Below are positions 1-9,780 of a stretch of DNA of 64,000 nt, piece by piece (positions within the stretch are counted from its first letter, which is position 1; every line of letters begins with the position of its first letter). The translations under genes and the position numbers were made by a program. Where the stretch lies: positions 157,973,389 through 158,037,388 of the forward strand of contig CANTUZ010000002.1 in NCBI GenBank assembly GCA_947846985.1, given 5' to 3'. The notes under the pieces were generated by a model. It was given only the letters and a program-made list of their open reading frames with translations. It ran no database searches and had not been told where the DNA came from. This DNA comes from Fratercula arctica. Its lineage: Eukaryota; Chordata; Aves; Charadriiformes; Alcidae.

Positions 1-976
1 TGAACTAGCAAATACATGAAACTTCTCTGTGTTCTTTTAAATCACTTATCTCAGAATATTCATATTTCCTTAATAGTATCTTCTGCAGTGAAAAAAAAAA
101 GACTGCTTGAGTGAGCGTTTTTAAATCATTGTTGTTTTAATTTGTATTTTTTCTTCTTCTGTAAGGTGTAACATCATAGTTCCTGTAAGATTGCCTCTTT
201 ATCTATCTGCATAAAAGAAAACAATGGAAAAACAGAAGGCAAAACCAGTTTTTAGGTCTGAGATACTAGATTTGCAGTACAAAAAGGTACATTTCATAAA
301 GGCATGAAAATATACAATAGAGCACAATAGCATCATAGTGACATATGACTCTCTGGGTTGAATTCACATGGCTGGGATACTGATTTTCTACTACAATTCT
401 TGAGCAAAAATAAGTAAATGAGCAATTTTACCCATTTATTAGAAGAAAGAACAAAATACCATTAAAGTTAGGTCTGCTCCTGGAATGTAAAAGTTAATAT
501 CCTGAAAAGTTAGTTTCTGTGTTTTAAGGAACAAAAATTAGTTCCATTTCCTGAGCTTCTTTCCTATGACCATGACCATGGCATTGTGCTAAATGCTATT
601 CATCACAAAGTCAATCTCCCTTCTCTTCATCAAAAGCCAGTTTTGAGCTTTTCTAGGTAATGCAGGTGTTACATTGTTCGCTGTGATCGCCCTAAAGGAG
701 GGCAGCGTTTGCCAACAGTTGTCGCAAGACAGTAGCTAAAATGCTGAAATCTTTTTTCTATATTTGGAAGAGGAAATTGTTTTTTTTCCAGTCAAGTAAG
801 GGCAATGCAGACTTTTTAGTGTGACTGCTGTATTAATGATAAGAGAAGTCTAAAAATGGGCTTTGTATCTACACAACTAAATCCTTACCTGACATTAGTC
901 AGCAGAACTTCATTGCCTCTGGAGCAATAATACACACTGGATGAGAATTTGATTCATAGATTTTTTTCCCCTTTAA
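1..976. other. Unique AT-rich sequence, no gene seen
   Basis: No coding exon or clear transposon is visible here. The only low-complexity feature is a short A-run near 90-100. A pyrimidine-rich run ends in AG at 1004-1005, just before the hAT-like open frame, and resembles a splice acceptor. That may be chance. Confidence 0.5.
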
Positions 977-1089
977 TTAGACTTTCTTCTCCTTTCATCT
1001 TCCAGCTTCTCCTTGGTTCCCACCTACACATGCTTTCCCTATATGAAAAAACAAACCCTGGAATACTCTAGACACATTTTCAGGGTTCA

Positions 1090-1645
1090 GCTGGTTTTAA
1101 AGTTAAGCAAGATGTCAGCCATCCTTATTTCCAGACACTACTCCCCTCCGCCCCACCCAAGTAATGACGTTCTATTTCAACAACTCATTCCAGACTACAA
1201 AACCAGATGGATTGCTCTCTATTACAATAGTGAATGTATTCTTGATTGGAAAATAGCAATCATTGAATACATCGCGTCCAATGACACCAGGGAAGGAATT
1301 GTTCTTCATTCTGCCCAGCGAAGCATGTTGGAACACCTGTTTCCTATCTTGAAAATGTTTATGACGACTGCCAAAGAAGTTAGTGCTGAAACAGCATCAT
1401 TAAGTGGTTTTCCTTCTTGGCCACCTGTTGAAAAAAAAAAGCTGCCGAGTCAATTCCAGACCTCAGCTGGTTCCAGGGAACATTACACCACCTCTCCCTG
1501 CCAATGGGGAAATTTTCTTATAGATGAAAACCTCTGCTATTTGAGGGAAAGGAAAGTATAAAGGGAAAGGTTCAAGTTTATTGAAGCTTTCTGTTATGGC
1601 AAAGAGTTCCCTTTCCTGGGTAAGTTTCACAGAAAATGTCAGAAG
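1090..1645 (+). pseudogene. hAT/ZBED-like transposase fossil
   Basis: The frame is open from 977 to a TAA at 1559-1561. Its centre reads like the RNase H-fold core of hAT-superfamily transposases (cut-and-paste DNA transposons, including the host-adopted ZBED genes). The key signature is a Leu-Ile-x-Asp block followed by Thr-Arg-Trp at about 1202-1210, then Ile-Leu-Asp-Trp-Lys at about 1238-1252. After it comes a Leu-Glu-His-Leu-x-Pro-Ile-Leu-Lys block and a Ser-Ala-Glu-Thr-Ala-Ser-Leu-Ser stretch to about 1405, in the order expected for the family. The residues after TRW, usually Asn-Ser-Thr, have changed to Ile-Ala-Leu. Past the stop the same frame keeps a weakly similar stretch to about 1645. 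No BED zinc finger or terminal inverted repeats are seen, and the piece is far shorter than a full transposase of roughly 600-700 residues. I infer a decayed copy; a remnant of an adopted gene exon is the less likely alternative. Confidence 0.55.
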
Positions 1646-2734
1646 TGAATCTGAATCTGAGTACTGGTGTATTTGAAGGGAATAATTTGAGCTCCATTCC
1701 TTTTAGGTGGAAATCATGTGGTTTGAGCCTGCACTACAGTCAGAAATGGGATTCAGAAAACTTTCTCAATATGGGTTTGTGCACTTCGGATTTTATTGCC
1801 TGTGTTAAGTAACAGTCCATTATCTAGCTCAAATGCAGACATGTGTAATGAATCAGATGAGTCCCACTCTCCGTACTGGCCGAATGAGAAACACATTGTA
1901 TGTACAGTGCGTAAGAAAAACTCACATTGAACACTTGCTATTAAGATGAAATGAGGTTGTTACCTCTACCACTTAAATGTATTTTCCTCCTGAACGGACG
2001 AAAAAGAAAGATTGGTGATACTTGGCCTTGGAGAATTCTGCTAGCTGCAGTGTTGACATTAAAGCTGTGCAAATAACTGCATTCTAGGTCCATTGAATGA
2101 GCTGGAATACCAAAGAAGAAAAAAATTCAACTCATTTAAAACTACATCATTCCACTTTTCTTGTCAAAATTTGAACTCCTTTGCACTGGATTGAAACTTA
2201 TACCACAAGAAACTTATACAGCTTATTTTTATACTGAAAATAGCTACTTCTGTTCTAAATTTTGTGGAAAATGTTGATTTGGGAACTGAATCTTCAATTA
2301 CTAGTGGCAGGTGCTAATATTGCATGGGGATCACTGTATAAAGACAGAAATCAGTTGTTTAGAAAGGTCAGTTGCGGAAATGGGTATGCTTAGACCTTTT
2401 CTGACAAATTTTTGAAATGTTTTAATAGTGTTTATCGTACAGTAAGACAAAACGTGGCTGTAACAAGAAACTGCAAGGAACTCAAAACAAAGACAGAATA
2501 TTGGGAAATATTTTTTTTTTTTCTCTCTGAATCCAATAAACTAGTAATTCTTCTACTAGAAGTAATGTGCATGTCTTGTCAAAGAAAATAATAAATCAGA
2601 ATTAATCACAGCCTGATTGTGATTATTTTTCAACTTTTGATTCTCATCATGTGATTGGTTCTTGACTATTTTTCAGCACTTCCCTAGAGAGCGCACAGCA
2701 TAAATAGGCCAAAATAGAAGCATCTTACTCTTAT
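1646..2734. other. Unique AT-rich sequence, no gene seen
   Basis: Nothing recognisable apart from a T-run near 2511-2522. A consensus-like splice donor (GTAAGT) sits at 1620-1625 at the end of the hAT fossil, with no supporting exon. Confidence 0.5.
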
Positions 2735-2835
2735 TTTACAGATTGCACCCATTTTACAGAGGAGGAACTGAATCTCATATGCCCTACTCAGTGTGAGGCA
2801 ACAAATACATTGCTAGGTTTAAAGACTGCTAAACC
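2735..2835 (-). mobile_element. MIR-type SINE relic (3' part)
   Basis: The plus strand carries a CCATTTTACAGA-GAGGAACTGA block at about 2750-2772. This is the antisense of the conserved MIR segment that normally reads as a run of TCAGTTTCC and CATCTGTAAAATGG. The flanking match fades within about 60 bases, as expected for an element older than birds. Confidence 0.5.
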
Positions 2836-4712
2836 CATGCCTTAATTACATCAAAATTACACAAATCTTAAAGCAATGTGCCAATTTGGTATGGCGTGTA
2901 GCTTTGATTTAGCTATGCTGATTGCATTGATAGAGTAAAGAAAACAAAGGCAACAAAGGGAAAAAAAAAAAACAAAAAACCCAAGAGATCCTAACAGATA
3001 GCAAATAAGAAGCAAAATAGTAATACAGGGAATTTCACCATACCCCACTAGGAACTCAACTATTAGAAGTGTCTTATTACTTGTTGTGAAGAGTTCATAA
3101 GAGAAGTTTTCATAAATCATTCAGAGTACATTTAGTTTGTATACTAGGGCTTAGTTCCCAGCCATGAGATCTATTGTGTTGTGGAATGATCTTAGAAGAA
3201 ATGTGATAGAAAAGTTATTGTTTGAAATATTTTGAGATGATATTGGACTGATCTTGAGGAAAATATATTGTGGAGAGTAATATTTCCTTCAAAGGGAAAT
3301 AAACTAGCTGATAAACAAGGTCTCTCTCCCATCTCTGTCTTCTCTGGTTATATTTACAGCTTTCCTTTCCTTTTTCTCCCTCTTTCTACCTTTCCCCAAT
3401 AGAGATTTGAAGTATATAAATATGCAGATTCTTAATAGATACAGGAACAAATCCCACTGTCAGCCAGAGGAAAAACATTCCTATTTTGCCACCACGCTGT
3501 GTGCCCAGCTGAGAGACAGAAAGACAAAAATGTATCACTTTACAAAGCTGAGGGGGGACAAAAGCATAAGGAAATGTTTCCATTTTCAAAGAAATCCTTT
3601 CAAAAAGCTTTCCAAAACTGAGGATGGAAAGGAGAACAAGAGACATCATGGCAAATATAAAAGTTTAGTGGCCAAACTCCTCTCCCTTGATCATTCCTTA
3701 AACAATTAGCTCTAATACAAACTCATCTATCAGCAAGGATGGAAGTATGACAGGTGAGTTTGCTATTAGGAAGAAGAAAAGAAATGAACTGGAATGGCTG
3801 GAATTCGCAACTGCCAATAATATGGACATTTCTGATTTGTTCTTTTGTTGCTCATAAGGCAGAGTTGTGAAGACCCAGGCTTGGCATGTCTATAGAGTAT
3901 CGGCTGTTGGCAGTCAATGGTCATTGATGTATGAGTTCTCAGAAATGCTGAGCATGGTATTGACTGGCCACTTCTGCTGATGAACTGGCACCTTATCCTT
4001 TAATGTCAGCCAGTTCATTAGCCAAAATGAGTCTAGTTCCACCAAATTTCTTATTAAAGTAGAACAATTGTCTGGTTATTTGTTTCAAACTGTGAAAGAT
4101 TGTCAGTGCATAGGAAACTGAAGACTTCGTTATATGATGAAGGAGGAGTAAGTTCAAGTCTTTGACGATTTTTACAGATACTGGGTCCTCTGCCCTTGAC
4201 ATTTCAGAAAAAGATTGGTGAGAAGGTGCTCACAGGAAAAAAATGAGGCTGAAAATCTGAATCTCTCAAGAGGAAGAAGAAAGAAAGTTAGTGCTGGATT
4301 GATTTAAATTCGGAATACTGAATAAGAAAAGTGAAAAAAAAAGAACACCTCTGAGAATGACATTAGACAGTTAAGTCAGAAAATACTGACACTGGACTCA
4401 ATTTACGTCAACTTTAATTGGCTACTGAGAATCTGTGGTGCAAGGTGTGTTTCATTGTCCTGAAAAGAATTGAAATGCAAATATTACCTGGAATTAATGA
4501 TTGCTATTTGATATCTCTCACTACAGAGATCTTAAAACATGCTCCTTAATTGTTTGCTTTAACCATTATTTTTTTTTTCTTGAATAAAGATTGAAACTTC
4601 TAGTAGAAAATACTTATTTTTTCGAATCACCATGCATATATAGACTGTGGTGCCTAGCTTAAAGATTTGCAAGGCATCAGGGTGTGATAATACAGCACCA
4701 GAGCTGCTACAC
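2836..4712. other. Unique AT-rich sequence, no gene seen
   Basis: Small overlapping open frames on both strands at 3386-3709 look like chance. No repeat family is recognised. A poly-T run lies near 4569-4579, shortly before the LTR. Confidence 0.5.
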
Positions 4713-5605
4713 TGTGGTGGGCTGACCCTGACTGGATGCCAGGTACCCACCCAGACGCTCTATCACTCCCCCTCCTCAATTGAACAGGGGAGAGAAAATA
4801 AAACGAAAGGTTCGTGGGTCGAGATAAGGACAGGGAGAGATCAGTCACCAGTTACTGTCATGGGCAAAAGAAACTCAACATGGGGAAATTAGTTTAATTT
4901 GTTACCATTCAAATCAGAGTAGAATAATGAGAAATAAAACCAAATCTTAAAACACCTTCCCCACACCCCTCCCTTCTTCCCGGGCTTAACTTTACTCCTG
5001 ATTTTGTCTGCCTTCTCCCCCCGACAGCCTCAGGGAGACAGGGAATGTGGGTTGTAGTCACTTCATCACACATTGTCTCTGCTGCTCCTTCCTCCTCACA
5101 CTCTTTGCCTACTCCAGTGTGGGGTCCCTCCCACAGGAGACAGTACTCCATGAACTTCTCCAACGTGAGTCCATCCCACGGGTTGCAGCTCTTCACAAAC
5201 TGCTCCAACCTGGGTCCTTTCCACAGGGTGCTGTCCTTCAGGAACAGACTGCTCCAGTGCAGGCTCTCCATGGGGTCACAGCCTCCTTTAGATTCATCCA
5301 CCTGCTCCAGTGTGGGGTCCTCCACAGGCTGCAGGTGGATATCTGCTCCACCATTAACCTCCATGGGCTGCAGGGGGACAGCCTGCCTCACCATGGTCTT
5401 CACCATGGGCTGCAGGGGAATCTCTGCTCCAGTGCTTGGAGCACCGCCTTCCCCTCCTTCTTCACTGACCTTGGTGTCTGCAGAATTGTTTCTCTTGCAT
5501 ATTCTCACTCCTTTCTCCTGCTGCAATTCCTGTTGTGTGGGGTTTTTTTCCTGTTCTTATATATGTTATCACAGACGCACTACCACCATCTCTGGTGGGC
5601 TCAGT
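4713..5605 (-). mobile_element. Avian endogenous retrovirus LTR, 5'-truncated
   Basis: On the minus strand the element ends with the motif GGTCAGCCCACCACA (left edge 4713), a variant of the terminal motif shared with the LTR at 33270-33861. It has the layout of a common bird LTR: repeated codon-like blocks around CTGCAGCCCATGG and CTGGAGCAG, then a stretch resembling TTTGGTTTTATTTCTCATTATTCTACTCTG, then the ATCTCGACCCACGA and AGTGATAGAGCG blocks before the end. The upstream (5') edge is not a clean LTR start; the similarity stops where a plus-strand CR1 begins at about 5608. The family looks like the class III (ERVL-like) LTRs of birds, but the subfamily is not assigned. No internal retroviral genes adjoin it, so it is a solitary, broken LTR. 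Confidence 0.8.
4909..5526 (-). other. 205-codon open frame inside the LTR
   Basis: An ATG at 5524-5526 opens a frame that runs uninterrupted through most of the LTR. The predicted product is built from near-repeats. Two Leu-Gln-Pro-Met-Glu/Val units sit around residues 38-55. Blocks pairing Leu-Glu-Gln or Leu-Glu-Lys with a Trp-Asp-Gly or Trp-Glu-Gly motif follow between about residues 70 and 140. It is rich in Glu, Pro and Gly, with no signal peptide, membrane segment or known domain. It probably reflects a low-stop repeat block in the LTR rather than a protein gene. Copies of the same LTR family in other places often give similar open frames. I do not assign a function. Confidence 0.3.
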
Positions 5606-5607
5606 CA

Positions 5608-7066
5608 TATTTGAAAAGTCATGGAGGTCAGGTAAAATCTCCAGTAACTGGAAAAAGGGGAATATTGCATGGACTTTTAAAAAGGGTAGAAAGGAGGACC
5701 CTCGGAATTACTGACCTGTCAGCCTCACCTCTGTGGCTGGGAAGATCATGGAACAGATCCTCTGAGAAGCTATGCTAAGGCACATGGAGGACACAGAGAT
5801 GATTCAAGACAACCAGCATGGCTTCACCAAGGTCAAGTCCTGCCTTACTAACCTAGTGGATGGAGTGACTACATCAGCAGACAAGGGAACAGCTACACAT
5901 GTCGTCTATCTGGCCTTCTGTAAAGCCTTTGACATGATACCCCACACTGTCCTTCTCTCTAAATTGGGGATGTATGAATTTGACAGTTGGACTGTTCTGT
6001 GGATGAGGAATTGGTTGGATGGTGGCATCCAGAGGGTAGTGGTCAACAGCTCAATGTTCAGATGGAGACTGGTGAAAATTGGTGTCCCTCAGAGGTCTGT
6101 ATTAGGATCAGTACTGTTTAATATCCTCATCAATGATGTAGGCAGTGGGATCGAGTGTACCCTCAGCAAGTTTGCAGACAACAACAAGCTGAGTGGTGCG
6201 GTTGACATGCCTGAGGAGCAGGATGCCATTCAGAGGGACCTGCACAGGCTTGAGAAGTGGGCCCATGTGAACCTCATGAGGTTCAAAAAGGCCAAGTCCA
6301 GGGTCCTGCATGTGGGTTGGGGCAACTTCCAGTATCAGTACAGGCTGGGAGATGAAGGGATTGAGAGCAGCCCTGCCAAGAAGGACTTGGGGGGTACTGT
6401 TGGATGAAAAGCTGGACGTGAGCCAGCAATGTGTGCTCACAGCCCAGAAGGCCAATCGCATCCTGGGCTGCATTAAAAGAAGCATAGCCAGCAGATCCAG
6501 AGAGGTGATTCTGCTCCTCTACTCTGCTCTGGTGAGATCCCACCTGGAGTACTGTGTCCAGCTCTGGAGTTCTCAGCACAGGAAAGGTGTGGACCTGTTG
6601 GAACGGGTCCAGAGGAGGGTCAAAAAATGATGAGAGGGATAGAGCACCTCTCCTACGAGGACAGGCTGAGAGAGTTGGTATTGTTCAGCCTGGAGAACAG
6701 AAGGCTCTGGGAAGACCTTTTTGTGGCCTTTCGGTACTTAAAAGGAGCTTATAAGAAAGATGGGGACAGACTTTTTAGTAGGGCCTGTTGCGATAGGACA
6801 AGAGGTAATGGTTTTAAACTAAAAGAGGAAAGATTCAGACTAGATATAAGGATATTTTTTACAATGAGTGTGGTGAAACACTGGAACAGGTTGCCCAGGG
6901 AGGTGGTAGATGCCCCATCCCTGGAAACATTGAAGGTCAGGTTGGATGAGACTCTGAACAACCTGATCTAGTTGAAGATGTCCCTGCTCATTGCAGGGGG
7001 GGCAGACTAGATGACCTTTAAAAGTCCCTTCCAACCTAAACCACTCTATGTTTCTATGATTCTAAT
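5608..7066 (+). mobile_element. CR1 LINE, 5'-truncated, plus strand
   Basis: This is a CR1 non-LTR retrotransposon piece covering the second half of the reverse transcriptase and the complete 3' end. The 3' side has the usual GATCTAGTTGAAGATGTCCC region, then CCCTTCCAACC and a short CTATGATTCTA tail at 7050-7066. The 5' edge abuts the minus-strand LTR at about 5605. Relative to other copies there is a short in-frame loss near 5855 (the usual GGCCTTCTATG stretch is missing), and frameshifts occur after about 6400 and 6627. Confidence 0.93.
5772..6971 (+). pseudogene. CR1 ORF2 reverse transcriptase, dead
   Basis: Three open segments (5772-6407, 6310-6630, 6627-6971) in shifting frames together cover reverse transcriptase motifs A to E and the C-terminal tail of CR1 ORF2. 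Motif A reads YLAFCKAFD at about 5907-5933, with Ala where the catalytic Asp belongs. Motif C reads FADN at 6171-6182 instead of FADD. Upstream fingers and the endonuclease domain are absent. A full CR1 ORF2 is roughly 900-1000 residues. With two catalytic losses and at least two frameshifts this copy cannot encode an active enzyme. Confidence 0.9.
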
Positions 7067-9545
7067 ACAGTAGACAACTGATGTGAGCATTTCCTAGTGA
7101 AATACAATTCAATTCTTCTAAACTTGGTGAAAACAATGTGCTTGATTTTCAGTGGAAAAAAAGCTACCTGTTCCATCTCTTCCCCTTTTCCTAGTATATG
7201 AGCTCAGTCACCCACTCATTCACCCAAGGTACCTTGAGCTTCTCTTAGCTCATATAAGGACCATATAAACTATGCTGATATGGAGACAAGTTGATTTTCA
7301 AAAGCAGGGTGCCATGTTAGCCATTGCTCAAATCCAAGGCAAACTGTGGTTTTGTTTGCAAAGGAAGGTTTAGAAATGCCAAAGTAAGATCTCAGAAAAC
7401 TGTGCATTTGTGAAAGGCTTTGAAGATTTCTTTGCAGTGACTGTTCACAAGTGCATACAGACTGTATTCCACTCCCTAAAACTGACACAATTGCTTTTAT
7501 TCTCAAAAAGGAATACAGTTGGAATAAGAAATCAGAATTTCACATTCTAATTAACTAAGGCTCACAAATAAGTAACATTAAATTTACCAGCCCACAAACC
7601 ATTGTGACTCTGTTGCATCTACGTAAGATCTGTAATTATTAAGACCTGGCTTATTAAGCACATTTGGAAATTGGCTGAATTGCCTGATTTGGTAAAAAAT
7701 TACATGCTACATTTAATCAGCCCTCCTTTAAGGAACAAATGTCATTAAACACCACTTAATTAGCTGTTCCTACATCCCCACTGTGTGAAAAATTGTATCC
7801 TTGATGACTACAAAACATTTTTAAGGTCAAATGTGGTGAATAAAAATATCATTGAATGCCCTCTGGTAATAGTCTACATAAAAGTGCAGCTCATTTGCAT
7901 TAATTGAAAAGATTAGTTCTGTATCACAGTTAATCAGAATCTGATGTCGGTATTGTACAGATGGAGAAGACCTTCTATAGTTGAGCTTACGTTTTCTTTT
8001 TTTTTTAGTTGTTTGTAAGTCTGTTAATTTGTCATAGTAGTTAGATATGAAAATACCTTCTTGCTCTATCAATTTAAGATTCTTGCTTTCTTACTACGCC
8101 ACTGTGCCATGTTTGGAAAGAGGAGAAACAGACAGTAAAAAGATAGGAATTGACCATTTTGAAAAAAATAATGAGTTTTTTCTTCTCGCTTTTTTTTTTT
8201 TTTTCTCTCTGTAACTAATATGATTTCCTTTTCTGTGTCTGCATTAGATCTTCTACCTATTTTACTCTTTATCATTCACTCATTAAAGCTTTTCCTGCCT
8301 ATTTACCCCCTCCTTGCTTCTCCCTGCCACTTTGTAGTGTGCAATGCTGTGTGCCTGAGACCCCAGCCTGGTAATTTCACTGAGACCTCTGAGCGCTAGT
8401 GCTTTTTAGAAAAGCTATGTCAAGAGACGGATTTCTGGCAAGCTCCAATCAAATAATCTGAATCACTGGTGTCAGCCCCTGATGTACAAAACAAAAGAGA
8501 GAAGAAAAAAGGTGAGATAAGAGGATCAGATTTTATTTTTAGATAGGAAGCTATGGCAGGTGTTGTGGCTTGTGACAAAGATTTCATCTGCTCTCTAAGC
8601 AAACTGTGGGAGGGATGTCAGCATGATCCCTGGCAAGAACTGCAGCATAGACTCTAGCAGGCTTGCAGACAGACAGATTTCCTTTGCTAGTAAGAATGAG
8701 TTCAGTATTACCTGAAAAATGTACTGATCCAAGGTTTAGCTGTGACATTTGGTTTCACAGGATGCACACACAACAAGACCATTTTTCTTCTGGATATATT
8801 CCTAGAGACATAACCACTAGGACGGTGAGCTCGCCAGGGACATTTAATGGAAGAGTTCTCCCTGATGGGAGATACTCAGTGGCTTTATTTCTCTCTTGAG
8901 CTAGGAATGGATGAAAATGGGGGAAGAATTATTTTATTCCAACTTAATGCCTCCTGCATTTGGGGATTCTAAAGGCACTTTCCTAAACTTTGGAATAAAA
9001 ACAAAAAAAATAAAAAGTCAAAGAAGCCGCATACGCTGCAGTCTAACTTAGGCTTTGCAATGCCCCTGGAGTTCAGAGCATTTGAGGTTACTTTGGTACG
9101 TAAGGCTTTAGTACCAGCCTGGCGTCACGTCAGGGAGGCTCACCACACTGCACCTTTCCTCAGAGGGCTCTGCCTGTTCCCTCTCCGTGTCTTCCTTGAC
9201 CCAATCAAGGAAACAGCCTTGTTTTGATTATGTTTAATTGACTGAAAAATTTTTTGTTATTGAACAAATATATCTGAGGGAATCATGTGGAGACAATGTT
9301 TCTTATTTCCAAGGTTATTCTTGTGTCTTTTCTTTAAAATTGTGACAACAGAGTGATTCTCTGTATCTGGGAGAAAGTACTGAGTGTTCTGTTGTGGTAT
9401 GCAAGTGGTATATGCCTTTCATGGGATCTTCAAAAGATGGTTGGTGGCACAGTTTCCTTTTTCCTGTTGTAGATTTTCATAATTTATTTAGTTTTAAACA
9501 AAGTTAAAGGATACAGATGAAGTAATTGTACTACTTGATTTTAAA
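7067..9545. other. Unique sequence, no gene seen
   Basis: No repeat family is recognised. The part from about 7540 to 7860 is rich in TAAT-type motifs (TTAATTAG, TCTAATTAACTA), poor in repeats and clear of long open frames, which is the look of a developmental enhancer; this is inference only. A T-run lies at 8190-8205. Confidence 0.45.
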
Positions 9546-9546
9546 G

Positions 9547-9703
9547 TCCTCTTAAACACCGACAGGCTTGGGGCACCGACCACCTCTCTAGGAAGCCTGT
9601 TCTGGTGCCCTTAATAACATGCTTTAACTTGGTTGTGACGATGCCCTGAATTGGTCAGGCAGTTGGACTAGATTATTGTTGTAGGTGCTTTCCAACTGAA
9701 ATT
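9547..9703 (+). mobile_element. CR1 LINE 3' end with inverted 5' part
   Basis: The right part (about 9605-9703) is a plus-strand CR1 3' end: CCTTAATAACATGCTTTAAC, then CCCTGAATTGGTCAGGCAG and TCCAACTGAA, ending in an ATTCT tail. The left part (about 9547-9608) is the same family on the minus strand and covers the segment that normally lies immediately upstream (GCCTGTTC, CCACCTCTCTAGG, GGGGCACC, TTAAACACC read antisense). The two halves meet at a shared GGTGCCC. Only about ten consensus bases appear missing between them. This is the structure left by twin priming during target-primed reverse transcription. Confidence 0.75.
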
Positions 9704-9780
9704 ATTCTATTCTATTCTATTCTATTCTATTCTATTCTATTCTATTCTATTCTATTCTATTCTATTCTATTCTATTCTAT
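9704..9780 (+). repeat. (ATTCT)n microsatellite, CR1 tail
   Basis: About fifteen perfect tandem copies of the pentamer follow the CR1 3' end without a gap. CR1 tails are usually two to four units of an 8-mer or similar, so this looks like secondary expansion of a pentamer tail. Confidence 0.95.

Noticed and set aside
5047..5778. 243-codon and 189-codon forward frames over the LTR
   Set aside because: They are antisense to the LTR and run into the CR1; they are shadows of the low-stop repeat blocks.
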